DNA of 64,000 bases, taken from assembly GCA_017454915.1 (NCBI GenBank), contig JAFTCC010000038.1, positions 1 to 64,000 on the forward strand, in the 5' to 3' direction. Made by a program: the position numbers and the translations under genes. Source of the stretch: Paludibacteraceae bacterium. GTDB lineage: Bacteria > Bacteroidota > Bacteroidia > Bacteroidales > Paludibacteraceae. Below are positions 46,640 through 55,109 of the stretch, piece after piece (within the stretch, counting starts at the first letter, position 1; every line of letters begins with the position of its first letter). The notes beneath the pieces are model-generated. The model saw only the letters and a program-made list of their open reading frames with translations, did not search any database and was not told the DNA's origin.

Positions 46640-47043
46640 TATATGCTGTAATCGACACTAACGTTTTTGTGTCAGCGTACCTAACTCATAATTTAGACTC
46701 TGCCACCACAAAAGTTGTTGCACATCTATTCAATGGTCACATCAAACTTCTCTATAATGACGAAATACTTTCGGAATATAGGGACGTTCTTTCGCGCTCA
46801 TATCTACATATCAGTAAAGAAGAACAAAGCACCTTATTAGAATACATTGTCCAATCTGGAACTAACGTAGAACGGACACCTTCCGAAAAAAATTTTATAG
46901 ATGAAGATGACCGCATTTTCTATGAGGTAGCATTGTCCAAAGAAGACTCATTTCTTGTGACTGGTAATCTTAAGCACTACCCAAATGAGCCACATGTTGT
47001 GACACCGGCACAGATGCTTCAAATCATTGAGACCACTCATTGA
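46636..47043 (+). CDS. PIN-domain toxin
   Basis: 135 residues. PIN fold: acidic residue in VIDTNVFVSAYL (Asp7), Glu in EILSEYRDVL (about 43-47), and Asp in DEDDRIFYEVAL (about 89-93), then LVTGNLKHYP. It belongs to the COG1569-type putative TA toxins. PIN toxins cleave RNA using Mg2+ or Mn2+. Pairing with a DinJ-type antitoxin is less usual than with VapB or RelE partners. Confidence 0.85.
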   Translation: MIYAVIDTNVFVSAYLTHNLDSATTKVVAHLFNGHIKLLYNDEILSEYRDVLSRSYLHISKEEQSTLLEYIVQSGTNVERTPSEKNFIDEDDRIFYEVALSKEDSFLVTGNLKHYPNEPHVVTPAQMLQIIETTH

Positions 47044-47356
47044 CTAACATAAATTTCAAAGAATCTTTTGGATAAGCTTCCATGCATAAAGTTAGTTTCC
47101 TTGCCGTTGACAATACCGACATCGGTTACCAAAACCGCATACCACTGTACCTGTTTGGAATGTTGTACTGACTCCACAAAGTGACAACCTTTTTTCAGTT
47201 GAGATCAAAATCTACGGACTTAAAGGACCTGTCAGAGAAAAGAAGGCAGGTATTTTCTGGATTATCCCCTTGGATTTTGGCAAAGCACCTGTGTAATACC
47301 GTGTTTATCAGTCATTTGAGTAGGAAATAGAATCGGGATTGCTGATTTACACTAAA
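47044..47356. other. Gene-free stretch after the TA pair
   Basis: No convincing gene. A 28-codon frame from ATG 47083 (MHKVSFLAVDNTDIG...) may be a gene remnant. It also contains ACGGACTTAAAGGACC, related to the AAGGACTTAA phrases at 7270 and 53640. No clear terminator for the TA operon was found. Confidence 0.4.
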
Positions 47357-48190
47357 TCATTTGTAAGTGTAACTCCTAGTTGTTTGAAAATTATATTCAA
47401 CACCATTTTTTAAGACAGTTCTCCCCTGTCTATAAATCCAGTTGCCATAACTATCATATTGATATTCAAATGTAGTTACTCTTTCAGATTCATAGGCTCC
47501 CCTTTTGCCTGTCGAAGTGACAGAAGAAATATCTCCATGCGTATTATATTCAATCTTGAATGAAGCGTCAATGCCGTCTCCCCAAAAACCCTTAAGGACT
47601 ATACTTCGTAATTGATTTGAGATATAAGTAAAGAAGAACTCTGTAGTTCCCAATTCGTAAATGGAGCGAATTAATTGATTATTGTTGTCATATTGGTGCT
47701 TGATTGTATATTGCAAATCAGGTGTCGTAACATATTCGCGTACCACTTTTCCGTTGTCACCAACTTCATAATTGTATGATGTAACGCCTTCATTCTGATT
47801 GCCATATTCAGAACGGGCATCTCTTTCTCTTACACGTTGGTTCCTGTCGTATGAATAATATATTTCCCCTCCGTCCTCCCAGACTGATTTTATGGATATT
47901 ATATTGCCAAATTCATTAAATTGGATTTCGCAATCTGAAATTTGTGACATAAACCATTTTCTGTCAATAGCTCTTCCCATGTGCTCGTTTGAATAAACAG
48001 CTGAAAAAAAACTGGCATTGTCAAATAGCCCTCCCTTTACATCAACAAGTGTATTGGATTTGTCAAGATACTTGCTTCTTTCATATATTTCCGTCACATT
48101 TCCACGTATATTCATCTCACTCCTATCGTTGGCTATAGCAGGCAACGATAGGAGGAATAGCAATAAAGCAAAAAATATTGATTTCTTCAT
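47357..48190 (-). CDS. Exported protein with YD-repeat-like pattern
   Basis: 277 residues, signal peptide 1-20 (LPAIA). Several segments of the type YSYDRNQRVRE, YNYEVGDNGKVVREY, YQYDSYGNWIYRQ follow a YD/RHS-like beta pattern. Bacteroidetes have many short exported proteins of this type with unknown role. It follows the frameshifted lipoprotein gene by about 95 nt on the same strand; no separate promoter is seen. Confidence 0.7.
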   Translation of the reverse strand: MKKSIFFALLLFLLSLPAIANDRSEMNIRGNVTEIYERSKYLDKSNTLVDVKGGLFDNASFFSAVYSNEHMGRAIDRKWFMSQISDCEIQFNEFGNIISIKSVWEDGGEIYYSYDRNQRVRERDARSEYGNQNEGVTSYNYEVGDNGKVVREYVTTPDLQYTIKHQYDNNNQLIRSIYELGTTEFFFTYISNQLRSIVLKGFWGDGIDASFKIEYNTHGDISSVTSTGKRGAYESERVTTFEYQYDSYGNWIYRQGRTVLKNGVEYNFQTTRSYTYK

Positions 48191-48285
48191 TTTAGTGGTT
48201 GCCTGTTATTACCCATCGGCACGTCGGGGTTAAATGAGTTTTTACAATAAGTTTTATAGAAATTAAGAAATGATAAGTATTAATA

Positions 48286-50575
48286 TTAATATGTAACAAA
48301 TTGATTGAAATGCAAAGTAAAACCACATGCTTCGCCTCCAATGTTTAAGAAAATGTTTTGTTGACACACCGCAACACAATTGTCATATCCTATTTTCCAA
48401 GTTACTCCGACCTTTGCTCCACCTGAACTTGTTATCCCTACCTCATACACATAGGCTCCTGTTGCAAGGTATTCCCAATTCCAAACATAAGCTTTAGAGC
48501 CATAAACACAATCAGATAATTGCATCAATTGTGAATTATTAGTTGCTGGATATGTAAATGTTACATTTACTGATATCTCACTGTTAGGGGGAATAGTTCC
48601 ATTTGTTTGAGAAAATATAATTCCATCAGATGGAACGTTAGTAATACTCCATGGAACAGGAATAGAGCGATAATTTTTAATCCTCATGTTTTTTGAAGTA
48701 GTTCTACCTGCTAAACTTGGTTGTTTACATTCAAAAAGCATATATGATGCTCCATCTGCCCAATATCCAGTTCCAAGATCTACATCAAATTTTGCAGATA
48801 ACGTCAGATAAAAATCATGCTGATTACTTTGTTGAGGTGTAATTGAAATCGTCTTTTGTAATGTTTCATAGCCACCAGCACTCACGGAAAATGTATTGGT
48901 ATTTTTTGTCGTATAGAATGATAATTCGTAATACCCCTTGTTATTGGAAACTGCCTGATAACTACCGCATTGAATTTGTGCTCCATTTATTGGCATATTG
49001 TCTTGGTCATAAATATACCCTGTCAATGTAGTCATTTTACTTTCAGTTGAAGCAGATATCACCTTTCCATATCCTACTGAATACTCATTTTCCGCAAATG
49101 CCCTACAATAGTATTTTGTACCACTTTTAAGTCCTGATATTTGGCATGAGAAAGGAGAAGACAAGTCAGACGCAATAACAACCAAATCATTTATTGTTGG
49201 AACAGAAGAAGAACTACTATAGCATATTCCTTGCCTTATTATAGGAATGTTGTCAGGAGAACTTGAAGTTCCTGATATTGTCAAATAATCTATTCCGGTA
49301 GAAGCAGGATAACTTGCTGTTGTTACAGTAGGCGTACCATCTAATGTCTTTCTCGTATATTGATTACTATATACTTCCCCTTCAGAATTTTTAGCATAAG
49401 CTCGCAGATAATATGTTGTATTAGGCGTTAAACCAGTAATAGTAGTACTACTGTTAATTGCGGCCTTAATATAATTTTTGTCTTTTGTCGGCAACGGTTC
49501 TGTATTCCAACAAATCCCCGTTTCTTCAACTGGATTTCCACCATTAGACTCAACACTAAATCTAATACCAGCAATTGTAGATGCGGTTGCAGTCGCGTAT
49601 ATCAACGATATTTGTAGAGAATTTGTACCTGTTGAAAATTCTATCTGTTCACCATATAATATCTCCACTTCGTTTTTTACAAAAGCACGAACATAGTAAC
49701 GCGTTTCTTTGTCAAGATTATCTGCCAAGAACGAATAATTGCCCATTTGAGGCGTTCCTGTGCCACTTTTTTTTGATGGCGCCATTAGTTAGCGATGGAG
49801 ACGGCTTCTTGCTATATACAAAACCATATTCTACTATAGCAGGCTGCATATTACGTACAATTCTTGCGTTTAGGGCAGCACTTTGCGAACTAATATTACT
49901 TGGCTGTAATGTTTCTACTACGTTAACAGTTGAAGCAAGGATTTTTAATTCTTTGCTGCCATTATTTGATGTGATGTGCACAATAGCGGAATTTGTTCCT
50001 AAACTTAACTTATTTCGTTCAATAATGACGACTATCGATTGACTTTCATTAGCCTCAAGATTTCCTTGCTCTTTGCTGAATTTTATCCATTGGCAATCGT
50101 GCGAAATCTCCCAGTTCAATTTTTTTTCACTTTTATTGAAGATATTGAATGAGCGCATGGTTACTCCGTCGTCAGAACCAAAATCAACGCTGTCAATCTC
50201 CTTTTTATTATCATCCACAACAGTAAGAGCAGGAGGAAGCATTTCAATTTGAATACTTACTGGCTTATCATCACTATTTCCCTTTACGACAATTTCATTG
50301 CTTCTAAAATCCTTGTAACCTGATTTAGTGACAATTAGATTATACTTGCCTGCCTCGACTTTAGTAAATTCAAATGTTCCATCACTGCCTGTCGTATGTT
50401 TAAGGCCTGTAGGCGAGAGTTCCACATCTGCATTTCCAACTGGTTCACCTGTAATTTTGTCAACCACTGTTCCGTAAACTGAGCCAAGTGCCGCATGCAG
50501 GTCTTCGCCCTTTTTGCATGAGTAAACGCATACTACTAATTCAAGACAAAAAACAATATAAAAATATTTATTCAT
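48286..50575 (-). pseudogene. Frameshifted lipoprotein gene with carboxypeptidase-regulatory and Fn3/Ig-like domains
   Basis: Two overlapping frames (49718-50575, 285 codons; 48286-49785, 499 codons) make one continuous protein if one A is removed from the A8 run on the minus strand (49767-49774): EYGFVYSKKPSPSLTNGAIKK then joins SGTGTPQMGNYSF. The first part has a lipobox VYSC (Cys20), a regulatory-like domain (VYGTVVDKITGEPVGN) and a BACON/Ig-like domain (WEISHDCQWIKF). The second has Fn3-like domains and another regulatory-like domain (LTGYIYDQDNMPINGA). It may be a true mutation, a phase-variable switch or an assembly error. Function unknown. Confidence 0.75.
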
Positions 50576-50607
50576 ATCACTTTGGCTTTAACATTAGGAT
50601 ATTTTTG

Positions 50608-50937
50608 TTACTTTTTATTAAGAGCAAATGATACGTTTTCGCTCTCACCAGCTATGAGAGTAACTTCCTTGCTGTCAGGGGCGTAACCATCCTTTGTCGC
50701 AGTAATTTTGTATTGACGGGCTTCTAAATCATCAAACTGATATGTTCCATCGCTTCCTGTGTATCTATTTTTTGCACTGGGCATAAGGGTTAACATTACA
50801 CCTTGTATGGGGGAGTTGGTCTCAGCATCTACCACTGTACCATAGATTGATATAGAAGTGTCGACAACTCGTTTTTCACATCCGGTGAAAAATATAGGCA
50901 GACAAACAAGCACTGCCAAATAAAAAAACTTTTTCAT
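50608..50937 (-). CDS. Small lipoprotein with carboxypeptidase-regulatory-like domain
   Basis: 109 residues. Lipobox FTGC with Cys20. The rest is a single domain: IYGTVVDAETNSPIQGVMLTL, TGSDGTYQFDDLEARQYKITATKDGY. This is the same type of domain as in the larger lipoprotein just downstream, which suggests local duplication. Probably sits in the outer membrane. Part of the minus-strand operon at 47.4-53.1 kb. Confidence 0.8.
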   Translation of the reverse strand: MKKFFYLAVLVCLPIFFTGCEKRVVDTSISIYGTVVDAETNSPIQGVMLTLMPSAKNRYTGSDGTYQFDDLEARQYKITATKDGYAPDSKEVTLIAGESENVSFALNKK

Positions 50938-50961
50938 TGTTGTAAATATTTGTTTTATTGA

Positions 50962-51699
50962 TTAAAAATTGACACGCATAGCCAAGCCTAAATCACCGCG
51001 TGTAGTTACTATCGGTGCTAAGGCATAGTTATAACTTTTAGATCCTATTTGGATATGCTTCTTACCTGGAGCAATTGCGCCATCTATTATGCTATATACA
51101 TAAATAGCAGCAGTAAAAGCTATGGCTCCAAAGCCTATGTTTTGCCACATATCAGCTCGATCAGTGTAGTATTGGACGTCTTTCGCTTTCGACGATTCCC
51201 GTGCCCACCTTTCATTTTGACCTTTCATACTGAAACTAGTCACAATACCAGCTACACCGAGAACCTCGCCACCTATAATAAGACCACCTTTTACTTTGCT
51301 TCCTTTGTAAATTTGTGCCATACCTGGTACAAAACAACGTGCCGAGAAAGGATATTTTGTGGTATTCATTTCCACATGTTCCCAATTAGTACATTTGAGA
51401 TCATTGGATATCTGCACTAAAAAATAGCCATATGCCCAATCTGGAGTAAATTCCCAGTATTCCTCAATAATACGGTATCCTTCATTTAATTTCTTTCCTT
51501 GGGCTTCTATTTTGTTAAATGCACGGGATTTTGTGCTTTCTTTTGTACGACCATATTCGCTGATAGTAATTAGCTTGGAAGTTTTTCCTTCAATATGAAT
51601 TGGATTAATCGCCCACTCCGGTTTTGCTTTCTCCACTTGACCAAATGTAAGTGGAGAAAGCATTGCGAGTAACAGTAATAAAAAAAATATTCTTTTCAT
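50962..51699 (-). CDS. Exported protein with DUF5683-like membrane region
   Basis: 245 residues from ATG 51699 (MKRIFFLLLLLAMLSPLTFG signal); an upstream in-frame start would run through the preceding gene. The C-terminal half contains FVPGMAQIYKGSKVKGGLII and two hydrophobic segments (GGEVLGVAGIVTSF, GFGAIAFTAAIYVYSII), a DUF5683-like pattern found in Bacteroidetes envelope proteins. The N-terminal half has EYWEFTPDWAYGYFLVQ. Function unknown; it follows two LPP20-like genes. Confidence 0.75.
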   Translation of the reverse strand: MKRIFFLLLLLAMLSPLTFGQVEKAKPEWAINPIHIEGKTSKLITISEYGRTKESTKSRAFNKIEAQGKKLNEGYRIIEEYWEFTPDWAYGYFLVQISNDLKCTNWEHVEMNTTKYPFSARCFVPGMAQIYKGSKVKGGLIIGGEVLGVAGIVTSFSMKGQNERWARESSKAKDVQYYTDRADMWQNIGFGAIAFTAAIYVYSIIDGAIAPGKKHIQIGSKSYNYALAPIVTTRGDLGLAMRVNF

Positions 51700-51706
51700 A
51701 ATACAA

Positions 51707-52315
51707 TTATTGTTGAGATTTATCCTCTTCAAAAACTTTAAAAGCCGCATCTCTAAATTTCTTTTCGTTAAAGCGAACTTTTGCTTCTGCGTCATTTTGG
51801 ATACCATCCACAATTTCTTGAACAAGTTCTTGCTTTTTTACACGAATGGACATATAAAGAATAATCTTGCCTTTCTCATAGATAGAAGGCCTTTCTCTAC
51901 GACAATACTCTCGTGTCTCATTAATGATTTGTTCTACAACCATCTGACTAGCGCCTTCTATGTGTTCTGCAGCTTTGCTCTTGCCATCAATATCCATTTG
52001 ATCAAAATAGGTAGTGGTAATTGCTTGTACCTTTCCAGCTAACTTGTCTTTTAATTGTTCTTGACAAGTGCGGAGAAGGCTATTAGCCAATTGAGGATCT
52101 CCCTCCACTCCGATTTTTTCATTAAATGCGGTATACCATTGGTCATCATCATAAAGTGCACAAGGTTTCTCATATGCATTATTGTTTAACTTGTTTGTTC
52201 CGTCTGCAACTTGGTTAAGTGCATCCCAATCAATATCATAACTTGTTTGTGCAAACATCACTTGCACACTGCACGATATAAACACTAATATGGCTAAAAA
52301 TTTAATTGCTTTCAT
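51707..52315 (-). CDS. Exported LPP20-like protein 2
   Basis: 202 residues from ATG 52315 (a TTG six bases upstream is less likely). Signal peptide to about residue 22 (VMFAQ). The domain TLLRTCQEQL-like (SLLRTCQEQLKDKLAG), TTTYFDQMDIDGKS, VVEQIINETREYCRRE, ILYMSIRVKKQELVQEI is shared with the gene upstream. Such domains resemble the LPP20/FlgP type. Paralogue formed by tandem duplication; the two have about one third identical residues by eye. Confidence 0.75.
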   Translation of the reverse strand: MKAIKFLAILVFISCSVQVMFAQTSYDIDWDALNQVADGTNKLNNNAYEKPCALYDDDQWYTAFNEKIGVEGDPQLANSLLRTCQEQLKDKLAGKVQAITTTYFDQMDIDGKSKAAEHIEGASQMVVEQIINETREYCRRERPSIYEKGKIILYMSIRVKKQELVQEIVDGIQNDAEAKVRFNEKKFRDAAFKVFEEDKSQQ

Positions 52316-52371
52316 ATTCAATTGTACATTTTAAATTGGTTATTATTGTTTACTATGAATCTCATTGCATA

Positions 52372-53133
52372 TCATTTATTTTCCTCAAATACCTTAAATG
52401 CACTATCACGGAATTGTTTTTCATTAAAACGGACTTGCATTTCTTGTTCATGGCTAATTGTATCAACTACTTTTTCCACAACATCTTTTTTACTGACCTT
52501 TATCGCCATGTACATAGTATAAAAGCCCTCCGCATCTGGTAATTGGGTTTGTTTACGGCATACCTCATATGTCTCATTTATCAATTGTTGGATAACCTGA
52601 CGGCCTGCACTTTCTATATGTTGACGTGCATATTCACCATCTTCTGTTTCCATCTGATCAAAATAATCATCTATTACTTGCTGGTATTTGCCCTGCAATT
52701 TTTGCAAAAGTTGTTGGCGAGTAGAACGAAGTAATGTAGTAGGTGTTAAATTGGTTTGACTTGCTTTAAAACGTTTTACGCCTGTTGCATAGAACCAGTC
52801 CGCATCATCATAGGTCTGACAAGGCATTTCTGCTACCATATTCATTTTGCGAATTTGCTCTTCTTCTGCTTCTCTTTGAGCTTGCTTAGCAGCTTGTTTT
52901 TCTTGCTCTAAAGCCGCCTTAGCTTTCGCTTCGTCTTTCTCGCGTTGGACATTTTTGAGACTATCCATCTTCATCTGATGGCGAAGTTCTGCTTCTTCTT
53001 TTTGCTGTTGTTGCAGCATTTCCCATTGAACCTTTTTAGCGTTTTTTTTGTCTTTACGACTTTGCGCATTTATTGGCATTGCGATTGCCAATGACATTGC
53101 TACCATAGTAGCGATTAATGAAAACTTTTTCAT
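52372..53133 (-). CDS. Exported LPP20-like protein 1 with coiled-coil insert
   Basis: 253 residues. Signal peptide 1-23 (PINAQ). Residues about 25-95 are a strongly charged coiled coil (KKNAKKVQWEMLQQQQKEEA, KQAAKQAQREAEEEQI). The C-terminal domain (TLLRSTRQQLLQKLQGKYQQ, DDYFDQMETEDGEYA, IQQLINETYEVCRKQ, MYMAIKVSKKDVVEKV) matches the next gene. It is the first gene of the minus-strand operon, 80 nt after the terminator of RNA copy B, with no other promoter evident. Confidence 0.75.
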   Translation of the reverse strand: MKKFSLIATMVAMSLAIAMPINAQSRKDKKNAKKVQWEMLQQQQKEEAELRHQMKMDSLKNVQREKDEAKAKAALEQEKQAAKQAQREAEEEQIRKMNMVAEMPCQTYDDADWFYATGVKRFKASQTNLTPTTLLRSTRQQLLQKLQGKYQQVIDDYFDQMETEDGEYARQHIESAGRQVIQQLINETYEVCRKQTQLPDAEGFYTMYMAIKVSKKDVVEKVVDTISHEQEMQVRFNEKQFRDSAFKVFEENK

Positions 53134-53212
53134 AATGTTAAATAATTTTATTTGTTTGTGCCTACTCTTGGGGATTTTCGGCGGCTTCCGTTTTTAGTTG
53201 AGGTATAGACAC

Positions 53213-53245
53213 AAAAAAAAGCGTGAAAAACATTTGCTTTCACGC
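53213..53245 (-). terminator. Intrinsic terminator of RNA copy B
   Basis: GCGTGAAA pairs with TTTCACGC (8 Watson-Crick pairs) followed on the minus strand by U8. Confidence 0.87.
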
Positions 53246-53516
53246 CAATCAAGGTATTCGCAGAACCTAAACCATGCAATAAAAAACAGATGAATCCCAC
53301 GCCCGATATGTAAACCCACCTCCCACCATCAGGCGTGAGACCCGGATATGACATATCCACGAGAGACATTCATTGTTACTGTTGCGACATGGTTTTGATA
53401 GAAGTTGCGAATTTCTGATTGGTCGCAAAACAGCGTCAATAAACGCCTTTTAATATGTCCTCACGTTTTACGTCAGCGAGCGACGGCTTGCATTTTAGCC
53501 CGCAAGTTAGGCTTTG
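53213..53516 (-). ncRNA. Structured RNA of unknown family, copy B
   Basis: Homologue of 6881-7154 and more GC-stable. Helices (plus coordinates): 53471-53474/53482-53485; 53487-53491/53502-53506; 53379-53388/53422-53433 with two bulged bases; 53344-53349/53353-53358 (GGATAT, 3-nt loop); 53295-53307/53328-53340 (13 bp with two G-U); terminator 53221-53228/53238-53245 followed by eight U. The helix at 53384-53388 is GCGAC/GTCGC where copy A has CACG/CGTG, a two-sided change. A 73-codon frame overlaps it but is not kept in copy A. The RNA ends 80 nt before the LPP20-like operon. Confidence 0.78.
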
Positions 53517-53522
53517 ACGCTG

Positions 53523-53553
53523 CAAAGATACAAAAAAATTACTATTTAACAAT
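53523..53553 (-). promoter_or_regulatory. Promoter of RNA copy B
   Basis: On the minus strand ATTG (53553-53550), 19 nt, TATCTTTG (53530-53523). It occupies the same place relative to the RNA as the copy A promoter, although the sequence between the boxes is unrelated. Confidence 0.75.
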
Positions 53554-53589
53554 TATTTCGTTCAATTCGTTCAATAATAATATACTGAA

Positions 53590-53766
53590 GGATTTGTATT
53601 CGCTTAATTCGTGTAATTCGTGAAAAAAAATCGAAGGACTTAAAGGACGCGCTTTTTCTCCCTAAGGACTTAAAGGACTGGAAGGACTTCGAGGAGTATA
53701 ATTAGGGAAATTCGCGAACCAAGACACGCAGACATTGTTAGGACACGACATGTCGTGTCCCTACAG
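53590..53766. repeat. Short repeats and 20-bp palindrome shared with 7241-7380
   Basis: Contains TTAATTCGTGTAATTCGTGAA, then AAGGACTTAAAGGAC twice with GGAAGGACTTCGAGG, and the palindrome GGACACGACATGTCGTGTCC (53741-53760) followed by CTACAG. The order matches the block next to RNA copy A. No gene is visible between here and miaA. Confidence 0.75.
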
Positions 53767-53878
53767 ACCATCACCAAACACGCACTAATGACTAAATTCT
53801 TTGCAAATTCAAATTGCTGTCAAGAAATACTTTTTTAATAAACTGACAAACTTATCGTGAAAAAGTGTAAGTTGGGTG

Positions 53879-54772
53879 TCAGATTTGTATATCGTCGGGA
53901 TTGAGGTGCTGGGAGGCATCGAGCCAGCGGATGTCGCTGTCGGCACGAAACCATGTGAGTTGGCGCTTGGCATAGCGACGGCTGTCGGTCTTGACTTGCT
54001 CCACCGCCTGCTCAAGGCTGACCTCACCTCGCAGGTACGGGAACAGTTCTTTGTACCCCACGGTGTTGAGGCTGTTGAGATGCGAAAACGGCATTACGGC
54101 GCGTACTTCGTCAAGCAGCCCTTGCTGGAGCATGATGTCCACGCGGCGGTTGATGCGTTCATATAGTTCGGCACGCGGTCGGTTGAGTCCTATCTTGACG
54201 ATGCGGAATGGGCGTTGCCGAGCCACGCCACTGCGGAAGGAGGAATATGTTTGCCCTGTCTGATAGCAGACCTCAAGGGCACGCATTACGCGCTGGTGGT
54301 TTTGCCTGTCAACGCGCTCATAATGTTCAGGGTCAAGCCGTTGAAGTTCACCGAGCAGGGCTTCCAATCCTTCGCTGTGGAACAGTTCCTGAACTTTGCG
54401 CCTGGCATCATCTGCTACTGCCGGTATATCGTCAAATCCGCGACAGACGGCATCAATGTACATCATGCTGCCCCCTGTGAGCAGAAGCGTGTCGTGAGCA
54501 GTAAACAGTTCGTCGAGCAATCGCAGGCAGTCTGTTTCATACTGACCAGCCGAATAATTGTCGGTAATACTGTGGGTGCCAATGAAATAGTGTTTCACGC
54601 GCGCCTGCTGTTCTGCCGTGGGCGCGGCGGTGCCGATGGGCAGTTCGCGGTATATCTGACGGCTGTCGGCAGAAATCACGGGACTGCCCAAACGCTCGGC
54701 AAGACCTATACTCAAGTCGGTCTTGCCCACGCCTGTGGGACCAAGCAATATTACGAGAGTTTTAGTTTGCAC
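53879..54772 (-). CDS. miaA: tRNA dimethylallyltransferase
   Basis: 297 residues from GTG 54772. A GTG at 54847 is also in frame, but the added 25 residues come from an intergenic repeat. P-loop GPTGVGKTDLSIGLA, then ISADSRQIYRELPIGTAAP, LTGGSMMYIDAV, and the C-terminal NTVGYKELFPYL and RRYAKRQLTWFR. It adds dimethylallyl to N6 of A37 in tRNAs reading UNN codons. Lies next to lipid A genes as in other Bacteroidetes. Confidence 0.93.
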   Translation of the reverse strand: MQTKTLVILLGPTGVGKTDLSIGLAERLGSPVISADSRQIYRELPIGTAAPTAEQQARVKHYFIGTHSITDNYSAGQYETDCLRLLDELFTAHDTLLLTGGSMMYIDAVCRGFDDIPAVADDARRKVQELFHSEGLEALLGELQRLDPEHYERVDRQNHQRVMRALEVCYQTGQTYSSFRSGVARQRPFRIVKIGLNRPRAELYERINRRVDIMLQQGLLDEVRAVMPFSHLNSLNTVGYKELFPYLRGEVSLEQAVEQVKTDSRRYAKRQLTWFRADSDIRWLDASQHLNPDDIQI

Positions 54773-54791
54773 AACCTTGCGCGGATTTGTT

Positions 54792-55055
54792 TCACCACTA
54801 ACGCGGTTTTTATTTTGATTGGGGTTCCGTGTTCCGTGGGTTATCACCCACGGCTAATTCTGTGTCGCCCCTACGGGGCTGTTTGCGGCACAACGGTTTG
54901 CCAGTTTTTTTGTATCACCGCTAACGCGGTTTTAATTTGAACGGGCTCCCGTTTTTCCGTGGGTTCTTTGTCGTTATACTCCAAAGCGTCTCTTCAAGCC
55001 GAGCATCACCCACGGAAATTTTGTGACGCCCTACGGGGCAGTTTGCGGCAAACCG
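54792..55055. repeat. Two copies of a hairpin-containing intergenic repeat
   Basis: 54792-54895 and 54915-55055 share, in order, TCACCACTAACGCGGTTTT (or TCACCGCTAACGCGGTTTT), CCGTGGGTT ... CACCCACGG, CGCCCCTACGGGGC (or CGCCCTACGGGGC) and GTTTGCGGCA. The second copy has about 37 extra bases inside the hairpin. The 54773-55109 interval holds no gene. Confidence 0.8.
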
Positions 55056-55109
55056 ATGCTCATTTGATTTTACACGGCAATTTTGCGACGCCACAACAGG
55101 GCTTATAAC

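Noticed and set aside
49760-49780. dnaX-type programmed -1 frameshift at the A8 run
   Set aside because: The slippery A AAA AAG is in the right phase, but the continuing frame needs +1 (or loss of one A), not -1.
53148-53369. 73-codon minus-strand frame (starts MSLVDMSYPGLT)
   Set aside because: It lies inside RNA copy B and crosses its terminator. The equivalent frame in copy A has a stop after two codons, and the other frame that is open in copy A is stopped in copy B, so no protein is conserved.
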